From: Tomocerus qinae
Lineage: Eukaryota; Arthropoda; Collembola; Entomobryomorpha; Tomoceridae
Length of the DNA: 64,000 bases
Reading direction: 5' to 3'
Assembly (NCBI GenBank): GCA_020055645.1
Contig: CM034548.1
Location: 50,398,296-50,462,295, forward strand
Both the position numbers and the translations under genes were made by a program. Within the stretch, counting starts at the first letter, position 1. Each line of letters starts with the position of its first letter. The notes under the pieces are model-generated. The model saw only the letters and a program-made list of their open reading frames with translations. It ran no database searches and was not told the DNA's origin. This document shows positions 1-11,403 of this stretch, one piece after another.

Positions 1-1517
1 ATTGCACATTAACATATTTGCGTGGAAGGTTGAGCTTTTGTGCACAATTTTCACTAATGATACTTGATTGAGAGCCGCTGTCTATCAGTGCTCTAACATT
101 ATGCAACTGACCTTTTGAGTCCAAAACCTTGACAATTGCTGTAGACAATAAGACTTCCTTCAAGGCACTTGAAAGACTTGAATGAAGATTATTGGTAGTA
201 GGTACCACCGTCTATTTGACTTGCCACTGATTGCTGATTTACAATGGGCGTTTGACTTGCGCTTGATTGCTGAATTGGAGGTTGCTGCTCCGAGTGCTCC
301 TTTGGTTGGTGAATTAGCGTGTGGTGCCGAGATTTGCAAACCCTACAGCCACCGCACTTAAAGTTAATAGCTCTGTGTTTATTAGAAAGACAATTAAAAC
401 AAAGTGAAAGCTGTTTCACTGCGTGTATTCTTTCATTCACTGAAAGCTTCAAAAATTGATCACATTTGTAAATATTGTGCTCCTTACCACACATGACACA
501 CTGTACCGCTGAGGTAGTTCCATGATTAATGGATGTGGCAGATTTACTATTACGAGTATCACTACCCTTACCAGTCGCACTTTTCGAGTTAGTTGTGCTT
601 GCTGCACTGATCACACGAACATGATGATCCATTTCAGTCATGAATTCTTGAAAAGTGGGTAGAACGTCGCCTTTGTCCTTAAGGGATCTTTCCCACTGCA
701 TTCTGGATTCTGAATCCAACTTTCGAGAGATGATGTGAATTGCTAGAAGATCTCCGACTTGCTCTGGTGGGACCTCTAACACCTTCAATGCACGCATGCA
801 TTCACTTGATGTGTCAACTAGTTTTCGCAACCCTGCTTGAGACTCTTGCAAAAGACTCTGTTGACTGAAGAAACGATCCAGATGTGACTTGACAATCTCA
901 CGCTTGTTCTGATAACGATTGTTGACAGTATCCCAGGCACCATCGTAGTTGTCGTTTGTCACGCTTATAGATGATAACACTAATGCTGCTTCACCCGTCA
1001 AATTTGATAATAAATACTGAAGCTTCTGTGCTCCACTCAAAGATGCGTTATTGTGGACTGATGCCACGAATAAATCCCGAAAAGTTAACCATAACTGTAA
1101 ATTGCCGTCGAACTTTGGAAGTTCTAACTTAGGAAGACGGATGTCCGCTGCCGCATTTGATGCCGTAGACGATCCAGTATTCGCTGTAGTTGGCAGTGCT
1201 CTCTCAATTGACTTCAACGATATTTTGACTTTGCTCAGCTTCTCATCTTGCTCATTATAAATGGTTTGATTGGTCGAAATTTCGTTGTTGTCCTTGCACA
1301 ATTCAAGAATTCCATCAAATAACTCGTCGTTATCGTCTGACAATTTCTTGACTTTCTCAAAGTGTACTTGAACTTCGTCACAGTCCAAGGGTGCTGTTGC
1401 ATGATTGTCGACGATTAACTTCAATGCGTCGATTTTGCCAGTAAGGCCGGTTCTCTTGTTAACTAACTTGTTCATGTTGGCTGCCATGACTGCTGATGGA
1501 ATCCACACGATGAACAA
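1..1517 (-). mobile_element. BEL/Pao-type retrotransposon, gag and start of protease (5' part, cut by window edge)
   Basis: A 442-codon frame (1517-189, minus) carries a coiled N-terminus, a DUF1759-like gag core (LPKLELPKFDG, then WLTFRDLF) and a cysteine/histidine zinc-knuckle region (CVMCGKEHNIYKC, CFNCLSNKH, CRVCKSRHH). This order is typical of BEL/Pao polyproteins. The frame stops at 189, but a frame shifted by one base continues to position 1 with an aspartic-protease motif, ALIDSGSQSS. Gag and protease are normally one frame in this group, so this copy probably has an indel near 205-215, unless frameshifting is programmed. The likely true start is the internal Met at about 1487 (MAANMNKL). 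Reverse transcriptase, RNase H and integrase would lie left of the window. The superfamily is clear; activity is unlikely. Confidence 0.88.
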
Positions 1518-1628
1518 CTTGATGACGTCACACGATGATACTGACAGACCAGAAACAGAAAAACACTTTCCTCTTGAGGGTTCAAAATGCGATAATTTGC
1601 TTACAATATCCGGAGCTGAAGGACCAAA

Positions 1629-1982
1629 TGTTCAGGGTGTATCTTTCTGTAACTGATTATTCAGTTTACTAGCTATGACCAGTGATGACGTGAATGCACT
1701 GAAAATAAATACTACTGTCGGGTAATATTATAAAGATTTTATTACTGCTCGATCAGACACGAAAGCAGCGTGCACACACACAGAATACTCAATAGCAACT
1801 GAAATTAGATTGATTGCTCACACAGAATCATGCACACGATTAAACAAGAATAGAAAAAATGCTATGCTAGAGGTGAGTACGCAGACTCCTACAATTAAAG
1901 AGGGAAATATAATAAAATGAATCTTAGAACTACATCATTCACTTCACTATCCAACAAAATCGTTTCACTAACTAAAGTCACA
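1629..1982 (-). repeat. Candidate 5' LTR of the BEL/Pao element
   Basis: On the minus strand this block begins TGTGACTTTAG and ends CCCTGAACA, giving TG...CA ends, and it lies just upstream of gag. An AATAAA signal (complement of about 1737-1745) is followed by a plausible R/U5. The next bases on the minus strand, TTTGGTCCTTCAGC (1628-1615), include TGG and could be a tRNA primer-binding site. The far boundary (1982) is inferred only from the TG terminus, because the second LTR is outside the window. Confidence 0.45.
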
Positions 1983-2095
1983 ATTAATAGAAAACTGAGT
2001 TAATTTATATTATTTTTGTCCTTATTATTGCGTGAAATGACAAATGCTGCATTGAGTAAGCAGTACTTTTAAATTTAACTGCTTCTTGTGGATAA

Positions 2096-2235
2096 AAAAT
2101 AGTTTTCGGCATTTACGGCATTTACGGCATGCCGTAAACTAAATGCCAAATGCCGCAAATTCAATTTACGGCATTTACGGCATGCGGCATTTACGGCATG
2201 CGGCATTTACGGCATGCAGCATTTACGGCACACTC
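2096..2235. repeat. GCCGTAAA-rich short tandem/palindromic repeat
   Basis: The block is many direct and inverted copies of ACGGCATTT and GCATGCCGTAAA. Similar blocks occur at 25,968-26,045 and, more decayed, at 54,440-54,485, each ending or starting near the same CGGCATTTACGGCACACTCGA phrase. It is a dispersed repeat that probably marks ends of an unidentified transposon. Confidence 0.6.
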
Positions 2236-3159
2236 GATACTCTGCCTAACAGGCCTATGGACAGGCCTATAATTATTCTAAAAGTTTATTGTAGATAGTA
2301 TTATATCGACCTGCATTATAATTGTAGGCTAATAAAGTAATGTTAATGGGTATTTCTCATAACTGCCGTCGGCGTAGGCTAAGTTATTAGCCAAAATCCA
2401 TCGGTTTTTGGTGGTTTTCACACTTGATTTAAAAATCAAAAAAAAATATAACACACGCAATTTTTTCATAAAAGTTGTTTTAACTTACCCTCTCTCTGGG
2501 GATATGCTTAAAAGTTTCAAAAACCCAGGCCAACCCCTCCAAATTGATTTTTGAAAAAAAATTCCCTACTCCGGCCATCAGTTATATTTTCTTTAAAAAG
2601 TCCTACAGCCTTAGGGTCTCATTTTAGGTTTTGGTATAGGTGAAATTTTAAGGAATACAAGACCACTACTCCCGTTTCTTATTGCATATCCTCCATCTTC
2701 CTTTTCGATTTTTTGTGCATATTACCATTGTGCATTTAATTTTTAGAACACATTGTACACAAAACTTCGAAATTTTAATTTTCAGACCAAGCTTTGGTAA
2801 TATAGTATACCGACAAATTACATTTGACGAAAACTGATAAGTTTGATTGTTTTACTGAAAAATTACATTAATCATTTACTGACTGAATATTAAATTGAAA
2901 GACATGTTCTGTTGTTTCAAAGACAAAGTTATTAAAGAAAATTTACATTATTTCAATGACAAATTCCATTAAAATAATCCCAATTTTTTAATACCCCAAT
3001 AAGCAATGTTCTTACTTGTTTAGTTCACATACACTTATCCTTATCTAAGTAAGTTTAGGTGCCTTTTACCCACATTTGCATATCTACATTAACAGCTATA
3101 CACAGGTATAATTACGCGGAATTATTTCGATACGCGGAATTATATCGATTATTGCGGGA
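2236..3159. other. Non-coding stretch, nothing recognised
   Basis: AT-rich DNA with no convincing coding potential. It contains short CGCGGAATTATTTCGAT-type phrases near 3,115-3,150 that recur at 41,570-41,610 and 42,345-42,370. Confidence 0.5.
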
Positions 3160-3167
3160 CCTACAAA

Positions 3168-3742
3168 CAAGGGCATATCCAGAAATCAAATTTAGGGGGT
3201 GCTTAAATATGTGAGCATATTTTTCTTATGTATAAAACTAGTTTTTATTAAAGTTTGAGAAATATCTAGTGTGTATTTTAGAAAATTAGATGGTGCTTAA
3301 GCGATTCACCCTCTTTTTGTCAACACTAAATCTCCAACAGACCAAAAAAAATCAAAAAACCTTTTTGTCAACATCAAATTTTTCTTTTGTCAACAGCAAT
3401 ATCTTTCTTGCCAACACCAGTTTTATTTCTAGAATATAAATAAGCACTTAAGCACGGTTTAAAGTATTTAGTCAAATAAGCAGAATCAATAAGTCAAGTG
3501 CTCATATAGACATTGAAAAGTAAAATTAAATATTGATTTCATAATTTGCTAGCAACTGTATAGATCCATTCAGAGAACGACATTTTTGATTTGTTTCGAA
3601 TAATCTTTTGCAACATTTTGATTAAAAATTTTGTAAAATGATCGTCTTCTTGATACCGAACTTGAAGGCGTTGACAAAAAGGTGTTGACAATAAAGGGTC
3701 CTTCCGCTTAAGCACCCTAGTACCCCACTAAATACGTCCTTG
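3168..3742. mobile_element. hAT-type MITE (575 bp)
   Basis: The termini are roughly inverted: CAAGGGCATAT at the left, and CAAGGACGTAT when the right end is read in reverse. They are flanked by a perfect 8-bp direct repeat, CCTACAAA (3160-3167 and 3743-3750), the target duplication size of hAT elements. The interior carries repeated TTTTGTCAACA phrases and no transposase. A partial second copy is found between 23,200 and 25,790. Confidence 0.8.
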
Positions 3743-3750
3743 CCTACAAA

Positions 3751-4490
3751 TTACTTTTTGATAACAACTGAAAAAGTATGCATTATAATATTTTACTGAT
3801 TAAACCGAGTTTATGCCACAAATGCCACAGCTCCGCATTAATATGGATCTTGTTAAGCAGAACATTTTGATTACTTAAGTGAATACCTAAAATTGAGACT
3901 ATAATTACTTATCTATACACTAATACACCTAAAGCTATAAGATAATATATTGTCATCCCGAGGCATTTTTTTAAGAAAAAGCTTCCAAGCTATAATGCTT
4001 TTTCCACCTAATTACCTATATATTTATTTACATATTTGAAAGAATTATAATTGTAAGATAGAATAGAAGAATTAGAATTAAGAAATTTAGTATACTTTGC
4101 ATATCTAGATAGAACTTTAGTACACATTAGACATTTGTCATACGTTTCGTAAAATACCGCAACAAACCCACGGGTTTTTAAGTTAAGCGGGTCGCGTTGT
4201 TTGCCAAAACGACCCAACCCACATGAAGTAACCCTTCCCTGAGATATTAGCGTAGATATATTGGTAGATGTAAATAGATGGTTTAGTTAGACTGGGCTGA
4301 AGTTGGCAAGTTGATGAAAGAGCTGTTCCACAAACCGGACTGACCCTACTTTCTCCACTTTCCCTCTCTCTTCGTACTTTCTCCGTTTCTACTCTCTTTC
4401 CGTCTACGCATCCTCCCTGCTATCAGTCCTACAGGAAACCGAAACAGCCCTCCTCTCTCATTTCAAATTATTCCCAATTTCCGAGTTTAT
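3751..4490. other. Non-coding stretch, nothing recognised
   Basis: AT-rich sequence with a pyrimidine-rich patch at 4,355-4,410. No supported gene or element boundary was seen. Confidence 0.5.
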
Positions 4491-4499
4491 AGACACGAC

Positions 4500-5205
4500 T
4501 GTGTGGTCACTAATTATAGTTAAGGGTGGGAGGTTACTAGTTATTGCTAAGAGTGGGTGATGACTAAATTTAGTTACGATGGGTGGCGATATAAATATCT
4601 GTACAGAGTTTAGTGTGGGTGCTGTGCAGATCTAGTTAAAGAAGTGTGACGACTTGCAAACAGTTAAGGAAGTGTGCGATTTTGTGACAGTTAGGAGTTG
4701 GTAGTAATTAAATTATAGTTAAGGGTTCATAGTAATTATTTGTGCAAATAGTTAATAGTTGGTGTTATGTTAATATTTGTAAATATGTAGAAGTCGGTAT
4801 GTGGTGATAATTTGTAAATATTTAACCTTGTAAATATTTTTTTAAAAATTTTTTAAGGGTGGGCAGGGTTGGCAAGTGAAATATTTCGCTTGAAATAAAT
4901 AGAGAAATAAATGACTTTATTTCACGAAATATTTCACTTCAGCTTTTGTTGAAAAGTGAAATTAATGAAATAAATTCAACAAAGTGAAATAAAGTCATTT
5001 ATTTCACTTGAAAAGTGAAATAAATGCCATGTATCCCTAATTATTTTATTTCATTAATTTCAATTAATTTCTTAATTTCAATTTATTTCACTTTTCAAGA
5101 TAAAGTCATTGAAATGTAAAATAAATGCCAACCCTGAGGGTGGGTGATAATTTGCAAGTAGTTGAGGGTGCGTGGTGCTTAATTATAGTTAATGGTGAAT
5201 GAAGA
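4500..5205. repeat. Degenerate G-rich minisatellite (interrupted)
   Basis: Imperfect repeats of about 35-40 bp are built on AGTTAAGGGTGGGTGATAA-like phrases. They run from about 4,500 to 4,863 and resume at 5,137-5,205 after a MITE insertion. Confidence 0.6.
4864..5136. mobile_element. hAT-type MITE (273 bp)
   Basis: Perfect 11-bp terminal inverted repeats (CAGGGTTGGCA) are flanked by a perfect 8-bp target duplication, AGGGTGGG (4856-4863 and 5137-5144). The interior is repeated, partly palindromic TGAAATAAA/TTTATTTCA motifs without coding capacity. It interrupts the surrounding minisatellite. Confidence 0.93.
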
Positions 5206-5756
5206 GATGGAAGTACCAGATCCGGTATGGGAGTTTTCATAAGGACGCAAATTTACTTTCTAAAACTCCCCACCCCAAACCGTCTTTTTCCCTCCCTCAA
5301 CTGTATTAAAACATAAAATATTCTTCACAAAGTCAGTGATTGAGTCAAAACTAAGTAAAAAATAATTTAACACACTGGCTTCTTATTTATTCAAAAATTT
5401 CATTGTGGAAGAAAAATTTCGTGAAATAATAAATTATAGACATCCAAAAATGAGTGCACAAAATCTGTTTATTCAATGAGATCGTCTGTCCCTGAGCAGT
5501 GATGAAATCTTTCCTTAAGGCCGCTCTGGGTTAAGAAGTCGTCGCTTCGGAAACATCCAATCAGGTGTAAAAATGTGTCCTAGAACACCTTTCCTGAATT
5601 GGTCTGTACCCACGTGGCTCCTCCTCTTCTGCCAAATGGCACGACTCCAAATGGGTGAGGCGCCAATGATTTCACTTTTTTAGTGTCTGTTCTTACTTAA
5701 AATGCACAGGATTTTATTATACTACCTAGTATACAAATATACCTAGTATAAAAATT

Positions 5757-6188
5757 TTGAAAATATCAAGGAAGAAATTACTAACAAAATGGGATGGTTG
5801 TTTCCAAATAGATTACATAAAAAATAAATGTGTTCTTAATTTATGTCATGCAATTATTTATGATAACTGTCCTGGTAATTTCTATGATTATGTGCAAAAG
5901 AAAGACAACGTAACGCAATATGCTTTACGAAATAAACACTCTATTTTCTCCAGTTCAATTCCAAAGAATAGGAATGGATTCCGTTCCTTCCAGGAGTCGG
6001 CATCCAAATTGTGGAATGAATTACCAGAATTCATGCAAACAATTGAAAATGCTGACTCGTTCAAGAGGGAGCTGAAGACATATCTACTTAGGGAACAGGT
6101 GTGTGAGGTAGTACTATGTAATGAATTAAGAAAAGCAAATACATGTAATTTATCATGCATTGAATCTGCAGTCCACAATAAGGAATAA
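5757..6188 (+). pseudogene. 3' end of a non-LTR retrotransposon reverse transcriptase ORF
   Basis: The 143-codon frame ends with the C-terminal module typical of CR1/L2/Jockey-like LINE polymerases: NKHSIFSSSIPKNRNGFRSF, then SASKLWNELPEF, then FKRELKTYLL. The frame has no ATG at its left end and the polymerase core (with YxDD) is missing, so this is a 5'-truncated copy. AT-rich 3' sequence to about 6,360 may be its untranslated tail. Clade assignment is inference. Confidence 0.7.
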
Positions 6189-6417
6189 TGATTACAACTA
6201 TTAATTAAAAAAGTAATCTGTAACGCTGTTAAAAATTAAATAGGTGATGCACTGCATTGTAATATGTTGTAAAATTGTATATCAACATAAAAGCTCAATT
6301 GGATTGTAATTATCGTTTGTTTTATAATCTGGAGATGTTGACGAATAAAATATTATTAAATAGACAAGAAGCACGAAACGAACCAGGCAAGTGGATAATT
6401 AAAAATTAGACAAGAGA

Positions 6418-6560
6418 TTAACACATGCGTCTCTCTCTAGCTCCCTCTATCCGTAGCTGTTCAAAGTAGTGAGTTTTGTATAATAAAGGTCAACTTTTCT
6501 ATTTCTCCTCACGTGTCTTGAAGCGAATCCAAAACTCTAACCAATTCTTGATTATCTCTA
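6418..6560 (+). repeat. Inverted copy of the DIRS-like element 5' end
   Basis: This block matches, in the opposite orientation, the sequence at about 12,562-12,440 around the gag start of the DIRS-like element. It shares TTAACACATGCGTCTCTCTC and TTTCTCCTCACGTGTCT, with one ~22-bp insertion. Inverted terminal repeats are characteristic of DIRS elements, so this may be the other end of a ~6.2-kb copy. An independent fragment is the alternative. Confidence 0.6.
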
Positions 6561-6994
6561 TAAATTATTTACTAAATTATCTCCATATTTTATTGAATTG
6601 TTTTTGCAATAATTACATTAAGTTATTAATAATCTCATTACATTCATGGTGGAATTGTAAAAATTTCGTAAAATTGGCAGTCTTAATTAAGTGATTAAGC
6701 TGGAGATGATAATGTACACAATAAAATTATTATATAATAATAAAATTAGGTATTTAATTCACTATGGGTAGATTATTGAAGTCAATCTCTACTCTAAGCA
6801 TACGTATGCGTTTGATGTAGGCTCAATTGGGGAAGTTGCTTCCAGATTTATTTGCACCGCTCTGGTTATCTGTGGACAAATATAATTATTAAAGGTTATG
6901 AATATTGACAGGATTGTAAGATATCTCTCACCGTGAGGCGAACTAGAGGTAGGCGATAGGTAAATCAGGGATACGTAAATGAGGAAAAATATAG

Positions 6995-7068
6995 GACCTG
7001 GGTTGGAATCGAACCAACGTCTCTACATTACGCGTGTAGTATTCTCCTCTAAACTACCAAGTCAGGTT
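6995..7068 (-). other. tRNA-like sequence with Pol III A and B boxes (LTR copy 1)
   Basis: The minus strand folds like a 74-nt tRNA: a T arm with perfect 5-bp stem around TTCGATT, an anticodon-like stem CTACA/TGTAG with loop CGCGTAA, and an acceptor stem with 5 of 7 pairs. The A box TAGTTTAGAGG and B box GGTTCGATTCC match the Pol III consensus. The base before the presumed anticodon is G rather than U, so it is probably not a working tRNA. Confidence 0.7.
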
Positions 7069-7458
7069 AGGAAAGGGACGGTAAGGAATCGGACTTGTAC
7101 TTGGACTAAATGCTTATGCATTTAGTCTTATGCTCACATTCCCTTTTCTTGGTGGGGTGTTTTTTCCTATGTTTCTCGTTTGACTCTTATAGTCCGTATA
7201 AGAAAAACTTACAGGCTAGGTTACATACTATATATCGGTTCAATGTTTTAGGGGCTAGGGTCATAGAAGACATATACGTCTATAATTGGTCAAATGATAA
7301 AACAACAAATAATGTCAATTATTAAAATTCGCTTGGCTATGTGAGGGGTACAGGGAAAGCCCGTGATCTTGACAGGATTGTAAGATATCTCTCACCGTGA
7401 GGCGAGCTAGAGGTAGGCGATAGGTAAATCAGGGATACGTAAATGAGGAAAAATATAG

Positions 7459-7532
7459 GACCTGGGTTGGAATCGAACCAACGTCTCTACATTACGCGTG
7501 TAGTATTCTCCTCTAAACTACCAAGTCAGGTT
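7459..7532 (-). other. tRNA-like sequence with Pol III A and B boxes (LTR copy 2)
   Basis: Identical to the copy 464 bp to the left, in the second LTR of the TRIM-like element. Confidence 0.7.
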
Positions 7533-7606
7533 AGGAAAGGGACGGTAAGGAATCGGACTTGTACTTGGACTAAATGCTTATGCATTTAGTCTTATGCTCA
7601 CAATAT

Positions 7607-8340
7607 TGTTTTCCTCTATCGTATATTAACGTGCGGGTTTGGGCTGGGTGCGATAATATACTTCGTATCCTTAAGATAATTATAATTAAATTTCAAGGTG
7701 TTCTATCTCTTGTATAATTTTTAATTATCTGTCAGAATACTACATATATTAACACACGGGACTTTAAAGCTTAATCGTTACCCAGAACTGACAAGACACT
7801 GACAACGAATGTCGCTGAATATTTAGGTCGAAAATAAAACTTTTGGAACGTGGACTTTAACTTTGTCTAATTGGCACATTAATTGATGTCGTCAAACGAT
7901 ACTCCAGTTTGTCTTGCGGCTGTCATTGAGGCTGATCTAATAGACTATGGATGGAAAATGTCTGGAACTTCTGCTTTCTTCATTATATATCCAACGTGCT
8001 ATTGTTGCAGGTGTAACTGCCTTATTAGGTTTAATGTATGACACTATAGGTGAATTCAAATTCCGTTTGTTATAGCCATGTTATAGCGTTAAGCTCGTTA
8101 TTTATGTTAAGATAACGAAGTGTTATGGCGTGACGTCACATCTCCTACTCTTTTACAGTTATATTTTAACGCATTATCATAACATTTTAACCACCTAGGA
8201 GGGCATGTTTTTTCTATAACAAATTCGTTATATCCTTTGACAGAAGCGCCAAGAAACAAAAGTCTGTCAAATTGTTAGTTCACTCACTACTCGTATTACT
8301 TTTTTGTTTTTAATGCAAATGATTTGTTGGGCAATTCAAA
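7607..8340. other. Non-coding stretch, nothing firmly recognised
   Basis: No gene supported. Phrases such as GTTATAGC and TATAACAAATTCGTTATA (8,070-8,245) suggest decayed repeat ends. Confidence 0.4.
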
Positions 8341-8348
8341 AACCAAAA

Positions 8349-8672
8349 TGAATTTTGATGGACGTAATTTTTACATCAACGACTTACAACAACATATGAG
8401 AAACTTGAAAGCCTGAACAAACCAAAATAATTCAGCCATCAAAAGACGTGGAACCAAAAAAGAAATTCAGTGAAATTGGACATTCAATCCAAAAAAGAGC
8501 ATCTCGATTTTGAAAGACTGAAATGGAAAGAAGAATTAGAACAGCGAAAAGTAGCCGAAGATAGGAAGCCTGAATTGGAAAAATTAAAACTTCAAAATGA
8601 TGCTGAGTTGGCGAAAATGAAATTTTAAATTAGCTCAAGAGTTTGAACTCGAAAAACTTCGTATGCAGATGT
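8349..8672 (+). pseudogene. Broken coiled-coil ORF fragment, possibly transposon-derived
   Basis: Short plus-strand reading frames form a highly charged helical segment (KEHLDFERLKWKEELEQRK, then KPELEKLKLQNDAELAKMKF) interrupted by stops and frame changes near 8,410, 8,490 and 8,626. Tails of this type occur in Myb/SANT-domain proteins that accompany PIF/Harbinger-like elements, but no DNA-binding domain or transposase is visible here. The assignment is a weak inference. Confidence 0.3.
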
Positions 8673-9104
8673 AAATTAACTAATTATTTTTATTTGTTCA
8701 CTCATATGTGGTCATCGTCCATTTATCCAATTAAATAAATCTCTTCTTCGCTCTGCCCCAAGATTACAATCTTATCTATAATATTGTTCTGCTTCGTCGT
8801 CACCGTCCACTTCATCTAGTGGACCAATAGGTCTAGTATCTAGTTCTGGTAGTTGCCCATAGTATATTAAAAATTCCGTCGTAAAATACTTTTTCAATCA
8901 GTTTCTTACGCTCTGATCGTCGTACCATTTTGAGTTTTGCGATAGAAAAAGTTGAAATTACAATTTGACTAAATATTAAATTTCGCGGTGCTATATAACA
9001 CTAAAACTAAAAGGTTTATTTACTCCAGCAGAGGGGTCTTCAAATTTAAACGGTGTTAAACTGTTAAATGATTAAAGCTTAACAAATAACAAAAGAATTT
9101 GAGT

Positions 9105-9798
9105 TCACCTTATGAGTTGAGATGAGGTTCTTAAGATTTCCGTCCTTTGTATATATTCTAATAAAGTTTTTACTGGGCATAATTTTTCGTTATGTGGAAA
9201 TGATGCGTAAAATGCGTCTGGAAAATACTGGAAATAAAGGTGAAGACGTTTTTCTAAGATTTTTATGTTGGAAAAGAACTCCTTCAGGTTCATATTGTAG
9301 AGTTAAAGTGTCAAGGCTTTGGATATCTGATGACCTATCAGCGTTTGTTATTGCCAAAAGGGTAACGAGTTTTTCTGATAACGTCTTCATTGGGAGCAAT
9401 TCATTCGGAGGGAGTCTGGCAATATATTTAACTAATATGTTAACATCCCACTTTTTTGTGTATTTCGGTTTTGGAGGATTTACATTAAAAATCTTTTTAA
9501 GTAGTTTTATCGTTAGTGGGTGTTGTCCGACTTTATGGTTTTCTATTTTTGGTAAATTATTAGAAAGGCACGATCTATGTACATTTATTGTTTGGTAATT
9601 GTTTTTCTTCTCGTAGTGAAGGTAACTTAAGTAATCAAGAATATGTACTATAGTTTTAGGAATGAGATCAATGCTTTGTTCACCGCACCAGCGTAGAAAA
9701 GTTGTCCACGATGATTTATAAGTTCTAATTGTTCGTCTTCGGATTGAAGAGTGAAGGAGAAACAGTTCTTTCTGAAATTTTGCTATTAATTCTTTCAC
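9105..9798 (-). pseudogene. DIRS-like tyrosine recombinase, truncated
   Basis: A SAM-like core-binding region (RRRTIRTYKSSWTTFLRWC) is followed by the first catalytic arginine in TNADRSSDIQSL. A frameshift near 9,290 moves the rest (LCPVKTLLEYIQRTEILR) to another frame, ending at 9,105. The HxxR and catalytic Tyr segments were not found, so the enzyme cannot be active. Confidence 0.8.
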
Positions 9799-10153
9799 TC
9801 CGGAGATTGGCCACGCCGCTAGTTTCAGACTGCCCTGAACCGCCAGCGGGTGTTGTTAACCTTGAGAGTTCAACAGGTGGTTCTGATGTTAGGGTAACAG
9901 AATTGGTTGCTTGTAAAGACATCTGATTAATATCGGGTACCAGAACCGGTTGGGCCACACTGGTGGTATTAGTAGTATTGTTGATTTTTGAATCCTGCAT
10001 TTTTGGATACATTTCCCGATTACGCAAAACGGAGGGAACGCATAACCTGAGACTGTTGTCCAGATTGTAGGGAGTCGGTGCCTTCTGCTTTGGGATCAGG
10101 CCTCCAATTCCAATTTCGGTGTAATTGATTGTTGTGTCTGCTTGCAAATAGGT

Positions 10154-10572
10154 CTACATTGCATTGTACTTTTGAGTTAGTATGGTAGCTAGTTTTGAAT
10201 TTAATTTCCAATCGCTGGAGTCTCGAGTGTTTCTGAACTCCCAGTCTGCCCAGATGTTGAGTCTTCCTGGTAAGTATTCTGCTGGAACCCAAATGTGATG
10301 TTCCAGACTCCAATTCCAAACATCCAGAGCAGTTTTGTTTAATTTTTTGGATTTTGTTTCTCCCAGATGGTTTACGTATGCCACTGCAGATTGATTATCC
10401 ATTTTCAGTAACACAGAACGAGTGCCTTTTGTGAATGTTTGAAGAGCTAGATATGCGGCAACCAATTCCAGCGTATTTATGTGTGGGTACAGATTTTTCT
10501 CGTCTTTGGACCAAGTTCCTCCCGTGCACACTCCTGTGCATTGTGCGCCCCGACCGTTTAGACCGGAGTTTC
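10154..10572 (-). pseudogene. DIRS-like RNase H and following region
   Basis: The frame contains TGGTWSKDE, HINTLELVAAYLAL, KMDNQSAVAYVN and LPGRLNIWAD, the RNase H pattern of DIRS polyproteins. After a frameshift the characteristic VDLFASRHNNQL and WRPDPKA segment continues to about 10,060. The upstream join to the polymerase is lost. Confidence 0.8.
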
Positions 10573-10712
10573 ATAAATCATATCTTTACTGTTAATTATT
10601 ATCCCTAAAAACTAAATTTTTTGCGTTGGAATGAGTTCTGATTTTTTATCATGTATCAGCATCTTCGGATAACTTATTAATGAACATTGAACTTATTGAA
10701 ATTGAACTTATA

Positions 10713-11294
10713 TTAATTAAGTATCGACATTTTGAGGAATGTATCGTCCACGTCTATTATTAATAGATCATCGATGAATATTACAGTTTTTATACCTAGC
10801 TTACGTATTTGAGACATCAAAACTTTTGTCAGTTTGGTAAATACATATGGGGCAGTTGCGAGACCAAATGGAAGGCAGCAAAATTGGTAAACCTTATTTT
10901 CCCTTTTGAACTGTAGATATTTTCTGTCATCTGTATGTATAGGGACAACAAAATATGCATCTTGAAGATCTATTTTTACCATCCAAGCATTTTGTTCAAT
11001 CAAATCTTTAACTTTCGTCACTTGCTCCATTTTAAAATGTTCCACTTTTAGGTATCAATTCAGTGGCTTAAGGTTAAGAATAGGTCTCCATCCGCCGTCT
11101 TTCTTTTCCGTTAGAAATATTTGGTTGAGAAACCATGCTTCCTCCACTGTTTCTATTGCACCTTTTAGCAGTAAGTTTTCAACTTCATTATTTACAATAT
11201 TTTCGTTATTCATGGTCACAATATGTGGTGGTGGTTGTAGAAATGGTTGTGGGGTGGTTATAAAGGTTAGGCGATAACCTTTAACGGTTTTCAA
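10713..11294 (-). pseudogene. DIRS-like reverse transcriptase with in-frame stop
   Basis: Polymerase motifs appear in order: IFLTEKKDGGWRPILNLKPL, then a TGA codon (11,057-11,055) in the same frame, then MVKIDLQDAYFVVPI, CCLPFGLATAPYVFT and the catalytic VIFIDDLL. The frame ends soon after the catalytic box, and the thumb region is missing. Confidence 0.85.
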
Positions 11295-11403
11295 TACCCA
11301 GATATCGATTCTTTATGCGTCATGTTTTCCCATATGGGTAAAAAGTGTCTTAACCTTACCCTCACTACATTATTATTCTCTTTAATTTTGTTATTATTAT
11401 ATG

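Larger units (their letters stand above)
6906..7602 (-). mobile_element. TRIM-like LTR element with a tRNA-like sequence in each LTR
   Basis: Two 233-bp direct repeats (6906-7138 and 7370-7602) differ at a single base and have TG...CA ends. They flank a 231-bp non-coding interior and are bordered by a 4-bp duplication, ATAT (6902-6905 and 7603-7606). Read on the minus strand, a polypurine tract AAGAAAAGGGAA (7150-7139) directly abuts the 3' LTR, which sets the orientation. No clear primer-binding site was seen after the other LTR. Total length (697 bp) and lack of genes fit a terminal-repeat retrotransposon in miniature. The single LTR difference suggests a recent insertion. Confidence 0.82.

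Noticed and set aside
1051..1260. Plus-strand frame of 69 codons (also 1,405-1,656)
   Set aside because: Antisense shadow of the BEL/Pao gag.
6995..7068. A functional host tRNA gene
   Set aside because: No U before the anticodon, mismatches in the acceptor stem, and its place in two transposon LTRs argue for a tRNA-derived promoter instead.
9122..9598. Plus-strand 158-codon frame
   Set aside because: It lies antisense to the DIRS-like recombinase, which has recognisable motifs; no domain on this strand.
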